From JBOGVA01 sp050692195 (GTDB taxonomy: Bacteria > Actinomycetota > UBA4738), in assembly GCA_050692195.1 (NCBI GenBank), contig JBOGVA010000074.1:19519-83518 (forward strand): 64,000 nt of DNA, read 5' to 3'. The position numbers were made by a program, and so were the translations under genes. Position 1 is the first letter of the stretch, and every line of letters starts with the position of its first letter. The notes under the pieces were generated by a model. That model did not search any database. It was not told the DNA's origin and was given only the letters and a program-made list of their open reading frames with translations. Of this stretch, positions 1 through 7,870 are shown one piece after another.

Positions 1-42
1 TGTCGGCTGTCCGGCGCGGGCCCGGGTTCGCTCGCTCTTCAT
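1..42 (-). CDS. CoA-transferase subunit B, N-terminal fragment (runs off the left edge)
   Basis: On the minus strand an ATG at 42 overlaps the TGA of the subunit A gene (ATGA), and the 14 codons to the window edge stay open (MKSERTRARAGQPT). Two-subunit CoA-transferases of the glutaconate/3-oxoadipate type are nearly always encoded as adjacent A and B genes with such coupling. The identity rests on position only, because too little sequence is visible to recognise the fold. Confidence 0.4.
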   Translation of the reverse strand, partial: MKSERTRARAGQPT

Positions 43-968
43 CCGTAGCTCCCGTAGTTCACCGGCTCGGACCATGCCTCTCCTGGCGAGAGCTGCTCCC
101 AGCGTTCGGCTCCGAGCTTCTCGACGTACTCGGCGTGTGAGTCGAGGCCGTACACCCAGTCCTTCAGCCACGCCTCGAGCGAGTCGCGATCGCGGGCGAT
201 CGTGTCCCATTCGAGATAGAAGCGATTGTCCCGATCGTAGTAGCCCTGGGCGTAGGAGGGATGGCAGGCCTTGGGCTCCACGACCACGGCGTCAACGATG
301 AGGCCCGGGATGATGGTGCGGTTGGGATCCTTGCGGACGAGGGATTCCTCCACCAGCTCCTCGCACACCACGATGACACGGTCCGATGCGAATGCCGCCT
401 CCTTCTGGCATCCCAGCAGCCCCCAGATCTGCGTGTCGCCATTCGGGTCGGCACGTTGGGCGTGCACGATGGCCACGTCCGGGTTGAGAGGCGGGATCGC
501 GTACACGGTCTCATCGCCGTATGGGGATTGGACCGGAACGATTCGCGGGTTGGCCTTCGGTAGGTCGCTCTCGAAGTAGCTTCGGATCGGGAAGAACGGC
601 AGCCGTGACGCTCCAGCCACGTACCGGCAGACCATTCCGAAGTGGCTGTACTCCTCGAGCTCCAGCGGTCCGGGTTCGCTCCGCTCGACTCGCCGGCGGA
701 TCGCATGGAGCGAACCGACGCCCGGGTTGCCCAACCAGGAGAACACCAGCTTCCGTGCCACGCCGGCGGCCACCATCTGGTCGTAGATCACGTCGGGGGT
801 CAGCCGGCAGAGCGTGAGGTCCCGCTTGCGCTGACGGATGATCTCGTGGCCGGCGGCGAAGCAGATCAGGTGCGTGAATCCTTCGATGGCTACGGTATCG
901 CCGTCTCGTACCAGGTCGGCCACGGCCTCCCGCATCGTGGCGAGCTTGGAGTTACTCGGGACCGCCAC
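39..968 (-). CDS. CoA-transferase subunit A (glutaconate/3-oxoacid CoA-transferase family)
   Basis: 309 residues, GTG start. The opening is typical of alpha subunits of family I CoA-transferases: a basic N-terminus, then LVRDGDTVAIEGFTHL, the glycine-containing CoA-binding region. The catalytic glutamate of these enzymes lies on the B subunit, which appears to start at 42 and leave the window. The protein should help transfer CoA from an acyl-CoA donor to a carboxylic acid. It is the fourth gene of a minus-strand operon after an aldehyde dehydrogenase, an aminotransferase and a VOC protein, so it probably activates the acid those enzymes produce. The acid itself cannot be read from the sequence. 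Confidence 0.85.
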   Translation of the reverse strand: MAVPSNSKLATMREAVADLVRDGDTVAIEGFTHLICFAAGHEIIRQRKRDLTLCRLTPDVIYDQMVAAGVARKLVFSWLGNPGVGSLHAIRRRVERSEPGPLELEEYSHFGMVCRYVAGASRLPFFPIRSYFESDLPKANPRIVPVQSPYGDETVYAIPPLNPDVAIVHAQRADPNGDTQIWGLLGCQKEAAFASDRVIVVCEELVEESLVRKDPNRTIIPGLIVDAVVVEPKACHPSYAQGYYDRDNRFYLEWDTIARDRDSLEAWLKDWVYGLDSHAEYVEKLGAERWEQLSPGEAWSEPVNYGSYG

Positions 969-980
969 CGGAAGCCGGCC

Positions 981-1388
981 TCAGTACTCCACGGGCTGGG
1001 CACCCGCGGGAACGGGATCCTCCGGTCCGCGCAGGACGCAGAACTCGTTGCCCTCGGGATCTTGCAACACCTTCCACGTCGCCTCCGGGCCCCCGAAGCC
1101 CTCCAGCTCGATGGCTCCGAGTCGCTTGAGTCTTTCGACCTCTTCGTCGCGGGTCCGGGACGGGCGGAGGTCGAAGTGGATCCGATTCTTCACGGTCTTC
1201 GTGTCCGGAACCTTCTGGAACAGGACGCGCATCCGCGGGTTGTCGGGGTCGTCGATCCGAGCGTCCTGGTCCTCCGTTCCGTCGTCCCACTCGTCCCTGA
1301 TCTCGTAGCCGAGCGCGGCTGCCCAGAACGCTGCCAGCATCCCCGGATTGGAGCAGTCGATCAAGATGGTGTCGACGCGAGAAGGCAT
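981..1388 (-). CDS. VOC (glyoxalase-like) domain protein
   Basis: 135 residues. One vicinal-oxygen-chelate unit of the Glyoxalase_6 type: N-terminal beta strand (VDTILIDCSNPGMLAAFWAAALGY), a central IHFDLR strand, and a C-terminal LQDPEGNEFCVL strand carrying the conserved glutamate. Such small proteins act as metal-dependent isomerases, lyases or binding proteins, and the substrate cannot be inferred. The gene starts 3 nt after the aminotransferase stop and is followed by the CoA-transferase, so it is probably co-transcribed with this catabolic operon. Confidence 0.8.
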   Translation of the reverse strand: MPSRVDTILIDCSNPGMLAAFWAAALGYEIRDEWDDGTEDQDARIDDPDNPRMRVLFQKVPDTKTVKNRIHFDLRPSRTRDEEVERLKRLGAIELEGFGGPEATWKVLQDPEGNEFCVLRGPEDPVPAGAQPVEY

Positions 1389-1391
1389 CGC

Positions 1392-2687
1392 TCAAGGAGT
1401 CCGGGCCTCGTCGGCCACTTCGGCGCAGGCCTCCTCGAAGATGCGAAGCCCCGAGGCTGCCTGCTCCGGGTTGATGACGAGAGGAGGGGACATCCGGATC
1501 GTCGAGTCCCCGGCCCTCAGCGTGAGCAGACCCCGGCGGAAGCAGGCCATCTCGACGGCATCCGCTATCCGTGAGTTGTCGAATTCCACCCCGATCATCA
1601 GCCCCCGGCCTCGCACCTCCGCGATCAGCGGCTGGCGCTCCTGCAACTGGCTCAGGCCGTTCAGGAGGGAGCGGCCGACGGCGTCCGCGTTGGCGGCCAG
1701 CCCACCCTCGATGAGATCGATCGTGGCCAGCGCGGCGGCGCACGACACGGGGTTGCCCCCGAACGTCGAGCCGTGCGCTCCCTTCTCCCAGGTCATGATC
1801 TCCGCTCTGGCGATGAGGGCCCCGAGCGGCATACCGCTGGCGATCCCCTTGCCGGCCAGCGTGATGTCGGGCTCGACGCCCTCGTGATCGACGGCCCACA
1901 TCTTCCCGGTGCGGCCCATGCCCGACTGGACCTCGTCGGCCACGAGGAGGATCCCGTGCTCCGAGCACATGTGACGTAGCTCCCCGAGCCAGCCGGGGGG
2001 TGGGAAGGCGTACCCCCCCTCGCCCAGGACAGGCTCGACGAACACCGCCGCCACCTCTTGCGGCTTCACGAGCCGCTTGAAGATGACCCGCTCGATGTAG
2101 TCGCCCACGGGCTCGCCGTACGGCGCGTACAGCACCCCCGGCAGGAGCGGTCCGAAGCCCTCGTGGTACTTGGACTGGGACGCGGTGAGGGAGACGCTTC
2201 CATAGGAGCGACCGTGGAACGAGCCGATGAACGAGATCAGGTACTGCCGGCCGGTGTGATTGCGTGCCAGCTTGATGGCGCCCTCCACTGCCTCGGTCCC
2301 CGAATTGGTGAGGAACGACCGAGCCGGCGCCTTCATCGGGGCGATCGCCCCCAGTCGCTCGCAGACCTCGCCATAGATCGGCAGGTAGAAGTCGCTCGCC
2401 GAGTAGTGGATCAGGCGCTCGGCCTGTCGCCTGATCGCCTCCACCACCGCGGGATGCGCATGGCCCGTGGAGCACACGGCGATGCCCGCATTGAAGTCGA
2501 GGCAGATGTTGCCGTCGACGTCTTCGAGCACAGCGCCCGCCCCGCGGGCCGGTACGAAGGGATAGGCCCGAGGCAGAGAGGGGCTCGTGCTGCGGGCATC
2601 CGCGTCGATGGCGGCTCGAGCCTTCGGCCCCGGCAGGTCCGTGACCAGACGTGGCTCGGTGAAGGCTGCCAGGTTTTCGCTGACCAC
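1392..2687 (-). CDS. class III aminotransferase (4-aminobutyrate aminotransferase-like)
   Basis: 431 residues, GTG start, PLP fold type I. NSGTEA (about 128-133) binds the PLP phosphate, DEVQSG (251-256) contacts the pyridine ring, and the lysine of LAGKG (K280) is the expected Schiff-base residue. The family includes GABA, acetylornithine and other omega-amino-acid transaminases, giving a semialdehyde from an omega-amino acid and 2-oxoglutarate or pyruvate. The aldehyde dehydrogenase directly upstream (2716) could oxidise that semialdehyde and the CoA-transferase downstream could activate the product. GabT activity is likely but not provable from motifs. Confidence 0.88.
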   Translation of the reverse strand: MVSENLAAFTEPRLVTDLPGPKARAAIDADARSTSPSLPRAYPFVPARGAGAVLEDVDGNICLDFNAGIAVCSTGHAHPAVVEAIRRQAERLIHYSASDFYLPIYGEVCERLGAIAPMKAPARSFLTNSGTEAVEGAIKLARNHTGRQYLISFIGSFHGRSYGSVSLTASQSKYHEGFGPLLPGVLYAPYGEPVGDYIERVIFKRLVKPQEVAAVFVEPVLGEGGYAFPPPGWLGELRHMCSEHGILLVADEVQSGMGRTGKMWAVDHEGVEPDITLAGKGIASGMPLGALIARAEIMTWEKGAHGSTFGGNPVSCAAALATIDLIEGGLAANADAVGRSLLNGLSQLQERQPLIAEVRGRGLMIGVEFDNSRIADAVEMACFRRGLLTLRAGDSTIRMSPPLVINPEQAASGLRIFEEACAEVADEARTP

Positions 2688-2715
2688 TCCGGTGGCGGTT
2701 TCCAGGGTGGGTCCT

Positions 2716-4284
2716 CTAGTCCTCGATGACGGTCTGGCTCTGCTCGCGGAGGTACTGCTGGACGTAGTGAATCCCGCCGCCGGCCTTCCCGGAGGTTCCC
2801 GAGCCCTTCCAGCCGCCGAATGGCTGCATACCGGGCCACGCTCCCGTCGTTGCGCCCGCCTTCCGGTTGACGTACACGACCCCCGCCTCGATCTCGTTCA
2901 GGAATCGATCGATCTCCGACTGATCCTCTGAGTAGAAGCCCGCAGTGAGTCCGTACTCCGTGTCGTTCGCCAGCTTGAGGGCCTCGTCCAGCGAGTCGAC
3001 GGGAGCGACCGAGACGAACGGGACGAACAGCTCCTCCTTCCACACCCTGTTGTCCAGTGGCGCCTCGATGATGGTGGGCTTCACGAACAGCCCCCGGGCC
3101 AGGTCACCTTCCTTGATGCGCTCGCCACCCAGCAGGACTCGCCCGCCTTCGGCCTTCACGTCATCGACTGCCTTCTCGAACGTCTCTACGGCATCCTCGT
3201 TAATGACGGGGCCGGTATAGGTATCCCGCTCCAGCGGGTTCCCCACCTTCAGTCTCGACGCTTTGTCCACGAGCTGGTTGATGAAGTCTTCGTAGACGGG
3301 CCGTTCGACGTATACCCGCGAGCATGCCGAGCACTTCTGGCCGCTGAAGCCGAACGCCGAGCGCATCACGCCCTCGGTGGCCTTGTCCAGATCGGCTTTG
3401 GCCGAGACGATCGCCGGGTTCTTCCCGCCCATCTCGCAGATGACGGGCTTTGGGTACTCCTTGGCGAACCCCTTGTAGATCTGCATGCCGACGGCGTACG
3501 AGCCGGTGAAGGTGAGTCCGTCCACATCGGGGTTGCTCTGGAGCTCGTCGCCTACGACGCTCCCCGGTCCCGTCAGGATGTGGAATGCCCCCGCGGGCAC
3601 GCCCCCTTCCCTCATCGCCTCGTACAGCTTGAGGCCCGTGAAGTAGCCCTGGTGCGAGGGCTTGAACACCACCGTGTTGCCGGCCACCAGCGCGCCGCCG
3701 GCCGGACCCCCCGCCAGCGCCATGGGGAAGTTGAAGGGGCTGATCACCACCCAGACGCCGTAGGGGCGGAGGACGCTCCGGTTGCGCTCCTTCTCGGAGA
3801 GCGCTCCCATCTTGAAGCTGAAGCCCTGGTTGTCCTCCATCTGCCTGCAGTAGTAGCGGATGAGGTCGGCAGTCTCCTCCACGTCTCCCAGGGCCTCCAG
3901 CCGGCTCTTGCCGACCTCGATGGACAACAGTGCGGCAAGCTCGTACACGCGATCGGAGATTCTCTCCGCCACCTGCCGCATGATCTTCACGCGGTCCTCC
4001 CACGGCGTGCCCGCCCACTGAGGGAAGAAGGCCTTGGCCGCGGCGATGGCCTCCTTCGCGTCCTCGCGCCCGGCCCGACCGAATTGTCCGATCACGATGT
4101 CCCGGTCCACGGGCGAGCGCTCCTCGTCGAGGCTTTCGCCCCAGCGCTCCTCCCCGTTGACGTAGAAGGGATGCTTCTGGCCGAGCCAGGAGTTCGCCGT
4201 CTCGATGCCTTTCTCGTAGGCGGCGTGCAACTCCTCGTTGTCCGCAGACATCGTGGCGTAGGTGATACGGAACCTCTCTGGCAT
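2716..4284 (-). CDS. pruA: aldehyde dehydrogenase, 1-pyrroline-5-carboxylate dehydrogenase type
   Basis: 522 residues, full length for RocA/PruA-type glutamate-semialdehyde dehydrogenases. The N-terminal stretch RITYATMSADNEELHAAYE is characteristic of this group. The NAD-binding region reads PFNFP (183-187) and FTGSYAVG; the general-base glutamate is in CEMGGKNP (E284) and the nucleophile in FGFSGQKCSACSR (C318), a P5CDH-type signature. It oxidises glutamate-5-semialdehyde (P5C) to glutamate with NAD+. It is the first gene of the minus-strand operon. No proline dehydrogenase is in view, so a role on another semialdehyde made by the adjacent aminotransferase is possible. Confidence 0.85.
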   Translation of the reverse strand: MPERFRITYATMSADNEELHAAYEKGIETANSWLGQKHPFYVNGEERWGESLDEERSPVDRDIVIGQFGRAGREDAKEAIAAAKAFFPQWAGTPWEDRVKIMRQVAERISDRVYELAALLSIEVGKSRLEALGDVEETADLIRYYCRQMEDNQGFSFKMGALSEKERNRSVLRPYGVWVVISPFNFPMALAGGPAGGALVAGNTVVFKPSHQGYFTGLKLYEAMREGGVPAGAFHILTGPGSVVGDELQSNPDVDGLTFTGSYAVGMQIYKGFAKEYPKPVICEMGGKNPAIVSAKADLDKATEGVMRSAFGFSGQKCSACSRVYVERPVYEDFINQLVDKASRLKVGNPLERDTYTGPVINEDAVETFEKAVDDVKAEGGRVLLGGERIKEGDLARGLFVKPTIIEAPLDNRVWKEELFVPFVSVAPVDSLDEALKLANDTEYGLTAGFYSEDQSEIDRFLNEIEAGVVYVNRKAGATTGAWPGMQPFGGWKGSGTSGKAGGGIHYVQQYLREQSQTVIED

Positions 4285-4417
4285 CCTTCGCTCCTTCGTA
4301 CGCGCTTTCCCCAGGTCAAACGGGATCTTCAGCCGGCTCTCATCCTAGCCGGGCGGTGGCTCCGACGGCACTCTGCAGCAAGCGGCCGCGGCCCCGGGCC
4401 TGGGAGAATGACTGAGC

Positions 4418-4492
4418 GCGCCCGTAGCTCAGCCCGGATAGAGCATCGGACTTCGGATCCGAGTGTCGGGGGTTCGAATCCCTCCGGGCGCA
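4418..4492 (+). tRNA. tRNA-Arg (anticodon UCG)
   Basis: A complete cloverleaf folds by eye. The acceptor stem is GCGCCCG/CGGGCGC, the D-arm GCTC/GAGC, the anticodon stem TCGGA/TCCGA with loop CTTCGGA (anticodon TCG at 4453-4455), and the T-arm has loop TTCGAAT. The discriminator base is A and CCA is not encoded. The tRNA would read CGA and possibly other CGN codons. I see no direct repeat of its 3' end elsewhere in the window that would mark an integrated element. Confidence 0.95.
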
Positions 4493-4555
4493 CACCTCCG
4501 GCAACGTCAAAGCTCGCTAGGCCGATCGGGTGACCCCCGATTCTCTGACTCGGCC

Positions 4556-5797
4556 ATGTTGGAATTCCCACCCGATAACGAGAAGGCCATGAATTCTCGC
4601 CGAGCGGCGTGGATCGACACCTGGTTTGGAGGTGCCTTGGTCCATGGGCGCGGCGGAGCGCCCATCCTGGATGCCCTAGGGATCGCCCTCACGATCGCGC
4701 TCTGCTGGACGGCCTCGTACACGGTGGGTGGCGCCGGCAAGGTGCCTCCTCACTGGTTCTACGTCCCGATTCTCTTCGCCAGCTCACGCTTCGGGCATGC
4801 TGGGGCACTGCTGTGTGCAGTCGTCTCCGGGATTATTGCTGGTCCATTGCTGCCGCTCGATGTGGGGGCGGGCTCAACGCAGTCGCTACCGGACTGGCTC
4901 GGTCGCTTGGCGTTCTTCGTCGTAATCGGCCAGGTGATGACGTGGGTGATGGCTCAGCGCCAAGGTGCGGAGACTCAACTACACCGAACTCGCGGGGCTT
5001 TGGTCGAGCTGCAGGAACGAATGAGGAGCGAGGAAGAGGAGGCCAGCAGGCGCAAGGTCGTCCACGAGCAGGTGAAGGAAGTGCTCCGCGGGAATGGCTT
5101 AAAAGTGGTGTTCCAGCCACTGGTGGATCTCCGGAACGGCACAGTGGTCGCTGTCGAGGCTCTGTCCAGGTTTGAGTTCGATCCGCGCCGCCCGCCGAAC
5201 GAATGGTTCGCGGACGCATGGGCTGTAGGCCTCGGCGAGGCTCTCGAGATCGCTGCCCTCCGGGCGGCGCTCGCAGAGTCGGCCCGTTTGCCTGCGCGGC
5301 TGGCCGTATCGGTGAACCTCGCTCCCAGCGTCGTCAGTTCTCCTCGGTTTGTGGACCTGCTCCCATCCGTGCCGTGCGGCCGGGTAATCGTCGAGGTGAC
5401 GGAGCACGCGCGGGTTCTGGACTACGAAGGCTTCCATGAACCACTGAAGGACTTCCGCCAGCGCGGGGGACGACTGGCGATCGACGATGCCGGCGCAGGG
5501 TATGCGAGCCTTCGGCATATCCTCAAGCTGAGTCCCGACATCATCAAGCTCGACATCGAGCTGACGCGCGGCATCGACCGAGATCCGGCGCGGCGCGCTC
5601 TGGCCTCGGCCATGATCGCGTTCGCTGCCGAGCTGGGGATCTGGATCGTCGCCGAAGGCATCGAGACGGAGGCGGAGCTCCGGTGCCTGCAGGCGCTCGG
5701 TGTGCACCTTGGCCAGGGTTACCATCTCGCGCGGCCGACGCCGCTGGATCTGCTCGACCTCTCTCCTCGTGACACGGCCCTGCGCGACAGCGCCTGA
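4556..5797 (+). CDS. membrane-anchored EAL-domain cyclic-di-GMP phosphodiesterase
   Basis: About 413 residues from ATG 4556; an alternative ATG at 4589 has an AGAAGG box very close upstream. An open frame extends back into the tRNA but cannot be genuine there. The N-terminal ~115 residues hold several hydrophobic segments resembling the four-helix sensor membrane domain of the KdpD/DUF4118 type, followed by an E/R-rich coiled coil. The rest is an EAL domain with intact signature residues: EAL in VAVEALSRF, VSVNLAP, VEVTEH, AIDDAGAGYASL, DIIKLDIEL, AEGIETEAEL and GQGYHL. It should hydrolyse c-di-GMP to pGpG at the membrane. No GGDEF domain is attached. Confidence 0.88.
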   Translation: MLEFPPDNEKAMNSRRAAWIDTWFGGALVHGRGGAPILDALGIALTIALCWTASYTVGGAGKVPPHWFYVPILFASSRFGHAGALLCAVVSGIIAGPLLPLDVGAGSTQSLPDWLGRLAFFVVIGQVMTWVMAQRQGAETQLHRTRGALVELQERMRSEEEEASRRKVVHEQVKEVLRGNGLKVVFQPLVDLRNGTVVAVEALSRFEFDPRRPPNEWFADAWAVGLGEALEIAALRAALAESARLPARLAVSVNLAPSVVSSPRFVDLLPSVPCGRVIVEVTEHARVLDYEGFHEPLKDFRQRGGRLAIDDAGAGYASLRHILKLSPDIIKLDIELTRGIDRDPARRALASAMIAFAAELGIWIVAEGIETEAELRCLQALGVHLGQGYHLARPTPLDLLDLSPRDTALRDSA

Positions 5798-5854
5798 ACA
5801 CAACTCATCCGGAAGGAGCGTTCTCTGTTTGGGGAATTGAGCGGATTTGGGAGG

Positions 5855-6274
5855 TCAGGCGCTGGGGGATCCCTCGAGCCGCCGAAGTCGTGAGGCCAGG
5901 GCTCGGAGCGCGCGGGCTGCGATCTGGGGCGTCTCGGTGAGGAGCGCCGTGAGCTCCTTTCGCAACAAGACCAGGCAGCGGACGGGACCGTCCGCGACGA
6001 CCGTCGCCGTCCTGGGCCCGCCATCCAGGAGCGAGATCTCGCCGAAGAAGTCTCCGGAAGACATGCGAGCCACGGTCCGCCCGCTGCGGATCACCCGGGC
6101 CCTTCCCTCCAGGATGACGAAGAGCTGCTCGCTGTGCCTCCCCTCGGAGACGATCGTGGCACCGTCCGGGTAGGTGTAGTCCTCCGTTGCCCTGAGCACG
6201 CGTCTGAGATGCCGCTCGGACAGGCCAGAGAACAGCGGCACTCCGCCCAGCGCTTGCAACTCCCCTCGGACCAT
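5855..6274 (-). CDS. stand-alone cyclic nucleotide-binding (Crp/cNMP) domain protein
   Basis: 139 residues, one cNMP-binding domain and nothing else. The phosphate-binding cassette is recognisable as GDFFGEISLLDGGPRTATVVA, with the conserved glutamate and arginine. There is no helix-turn-helix, so it is not a CRP-type transcription factor; it may be a ligand-responsive partner of another protein. It is transcribed away from the methyltransferase gene starting at 6369, with about 94 bp between the two starts. Confidence 0.85.
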   Translation of the reverse strand: MVRGELQALGGVPLFSGLSERHLRRVLRATEDYTYPDGATIVSEGRHSEQLFVILEGRARVIRSGRTVARMSSGDFFGEISLLDGGPRTATVVADGPVRCLVLLRKELTALLTETPQIAARALRALASRLRRLEGSPSA

Positions 6275-6368
6275 GCACCCTCCCTCCGCATCCCGCCGGG
6301 GCCGTCTTTGTCTCGGGCTTGCTTCGGAGCGGCGGCATCATACGCTCCTGTGTCATGGTGATGCGGAG

Positions 6369-7112
6369 ATGACACCTGCGGATCCCGGGAGTCTCCTCAG
6401 CCCTCGGACCCGGCACGCCATCCGGTTGTTCGCCGGCGTCCCGCGCAGCTACGATCGGATGTCCCGCCTTCTCTCCCTCGGCCTGGACCCACTGTGGCGG
6501 CGATTCCTCGTTTCTCGGGTGACCGTGCCGCCCGCCGGCCTTGTTCTGGACGTGGCCACCGGAACGGGGGCCGTGGCTCTGGAGGTGGCGGCCAGGACGG
6601 ATGCGTCGATCGTTGGGCTCGACCAGAGCGAGCCGATGCTTCGCCGCGGGGTGAAACGCGCCACCGAAGCCGGATCGTCGGCCCGAGTCAACTTCGTGCT
6701 GGGACGTGCCGAGCGCCTTCCCTTTGCCGACGAGCGTTTCGACGCGGTGTCGTTCACGTATCTGCTTCGCTATGTCGACGACCCGGCCGCGACGCTCGCA
6801 GAGCTGGCCCGTGTCGTGAAGCCCGGCGGGACTCTGGCGAGCCTCGAGTTCCACGTTCCCGGGAACCCGGTATGGCGAGCGCTCTGGTTCGTCCACACCA
6901 GGGTCGGGCTACCGGTGGCCGGGCGCCTGGTCTCCTCTTCCTGGTACCGGGCCGGCCGGTTCCTGGGCCCGAGCATCTCGAGCTTCTATCGCCGCCATCC
7001 GGTCGGCGATCAACTCGCCATGTGGCGCGAGGCAGGCCTGGCGACGGTGCGCACCCGCGTCATGAGCTTGGGCGCCGCGGTCGTGACGTGGGGGACGAAG
7101 CGTGCCCGGTGA
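6369..7112 (+). CDS. UbiE/MenG-like class I SAM-dependent methyltransferase
   Basis: 247 residues from ATG 6369; an upstream in-frame start would overlap the divergent gene. The SAM-binding motif I is LVLDVATGTGAVALEVA, followed by GLDQSEPML and the UbiE-like FDAVSFTYLLRYVDDPAATLAELARVVKPGG. An N-terminal FAGVPRSYDRMSRLLSLGLDPLWRR segment also fits the demethylmenaquinone methyltransferase family. It probably C-methylates a quinone ring or a similar lipid. The following membrane protein gene overlaps its 3' end by 11 nt, suggesting a shared membrane-lipid role. Assignment as the actual MenG is not certain. Confidence 0.78.
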   Translation: MTPADPGSLLSPRTRHAIRLFAGVPRSYDRMSRLLSLGLDPLWRRFLVSRVTVPPAGLVLDVATGTGAVALEVAARTDASIVGLDQSEPMLRRGVKRATEAGSSARVNFVLGRAERLPFADERFDAVSFTYLLRYVDDPAATLAELARVVKPGGTLASLEFHVPGNPVWRALWFVHTRVGLPVAGRLVSSSWYRAGRFLGPSISSFYRRHPVGDQLAMWREAGLATVRTRVMSLGAAVVTWGTKRAR

Positions 7113-7866
7113 TGCGGGCACCGAGCTTCCTGAAGGAGGGAGGCCTGCCTTCTACGCCCTCCGCCCGGGAGGCTGGCGAGACTACTGGACCCTCCTGCAC
7201 CCACCGTACACGGTGTGGCATCTGTCCCACGTGGCCATCGGGGCCGCAGCCGCGCCCCGGTTCAGCGCCTGGCGCCTTGGACTCAGCGTGCTGGCGTTCT
7301 TCTTCGCCATTGGGTTGTCTGCGCACGCGCTGGACGAGCTCGCAGGCCGGCCGCTCGGAACTCGCATCCCGGCAAGGATCCTTCAAGCTATCGCCGGGGT
7401 CGGCATGGCGGCGGCCGTGGCCCTCGGGGTATACGGGGTGCTCTCGTTCTCCGTCTGGCTGCTCGTGTTCATGGCGTTCGGGATCTTCATCCTGGTCGCC
7501 TACAACCTGGAGCTCTTCGGTGGTCGCTTCCACAGCGATGCCTGGTTCGCCATCTCGTGGGGAGCCTTCCCCGCGCTGACGGGCTACTTCGCCCAGTCCG
7601 CCGCCATCCGATGGCCGGCGCTCCCGGTGGCGGCGGCGTGCCTGTTCCTGGCGGCGGCGCAGCGCCGGCTGTCGACCCCGGTCCGGATGCTTCGACGCAA
7701 GGTGGCCTCTTTGGAAGGTCGGATGCGATTGCGCGACGGAACGGAGGTCGGCGTGGACGAAGCGCTGTTTCGCGCCGGCCCCGAGGCCGCCCTTCGGATC
7801 CTCTCCGTCGCCGTGACCCTCCTGGCCATCGGCGTGGTGGGGGCCAGGCTCACGGCGAGTCCGTAG
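7102..7866 (+). CDS. polytopic membrane protein of unknown function
   Basis: 254 residues, GTG start overlapping the end of the UbiE-like gene by 11 nt. There are about six hydrophobic segments, with a charged cytosolic stretch and a last helix at the C-terminus. Two conserved-looking polar loops, AHALDELAGRPLGTRI and ELFGGRFHSDAWFA, sit where UbiA prenyltransferases carry their Asp-rich motifs, but the NDxxDxxxD pattern is not present. The overlap with a UbiE-like methyltransferase suggests a lipid or quinone role. I do not recognise the family with confidence. Confidence 0.7.
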   Translation: MPGDAGTELPEGGRPAFYALRPGGWRDYWTLLHPPYTVWHLSHVAIGAAAAPRFSAWRLGLSVLAFFFAIGLSAHALDELAGRPLGTRIPARILQAIAGVGMAAAVALGVYGVLSFSVWLLVFMAFGIFILVAYNLELFGGRFHSDAWFAISWGAFPALTGYFAQSAAIRWPALPVAAACLFLAAAQRRLSTPVRMLRRKVASLEGRMRLRDGTEVGVDEALFRAGPEAALRILSVAVTLLAIGVVGARLTASP

Positions 7867-7870
7867 CTCC

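Noticed and set aside
952..2475. 507-codon minus-strand open frame in the aminotransferase/VOC region
   Set aside because: It is an alternative frame of the aminotransferase and VOC genes; its translation is Arg/Gly/Pro-rich without any domain, as expected from a high-GC shadow frame.
4418..4555. Start of the EAL gene within the tRNA, and possible tRNA-linked integration site
   Set aside because: A start inside the tRNA is implausible, and no repeat of the tRNA 3' end or integrase gene was seen nearby.
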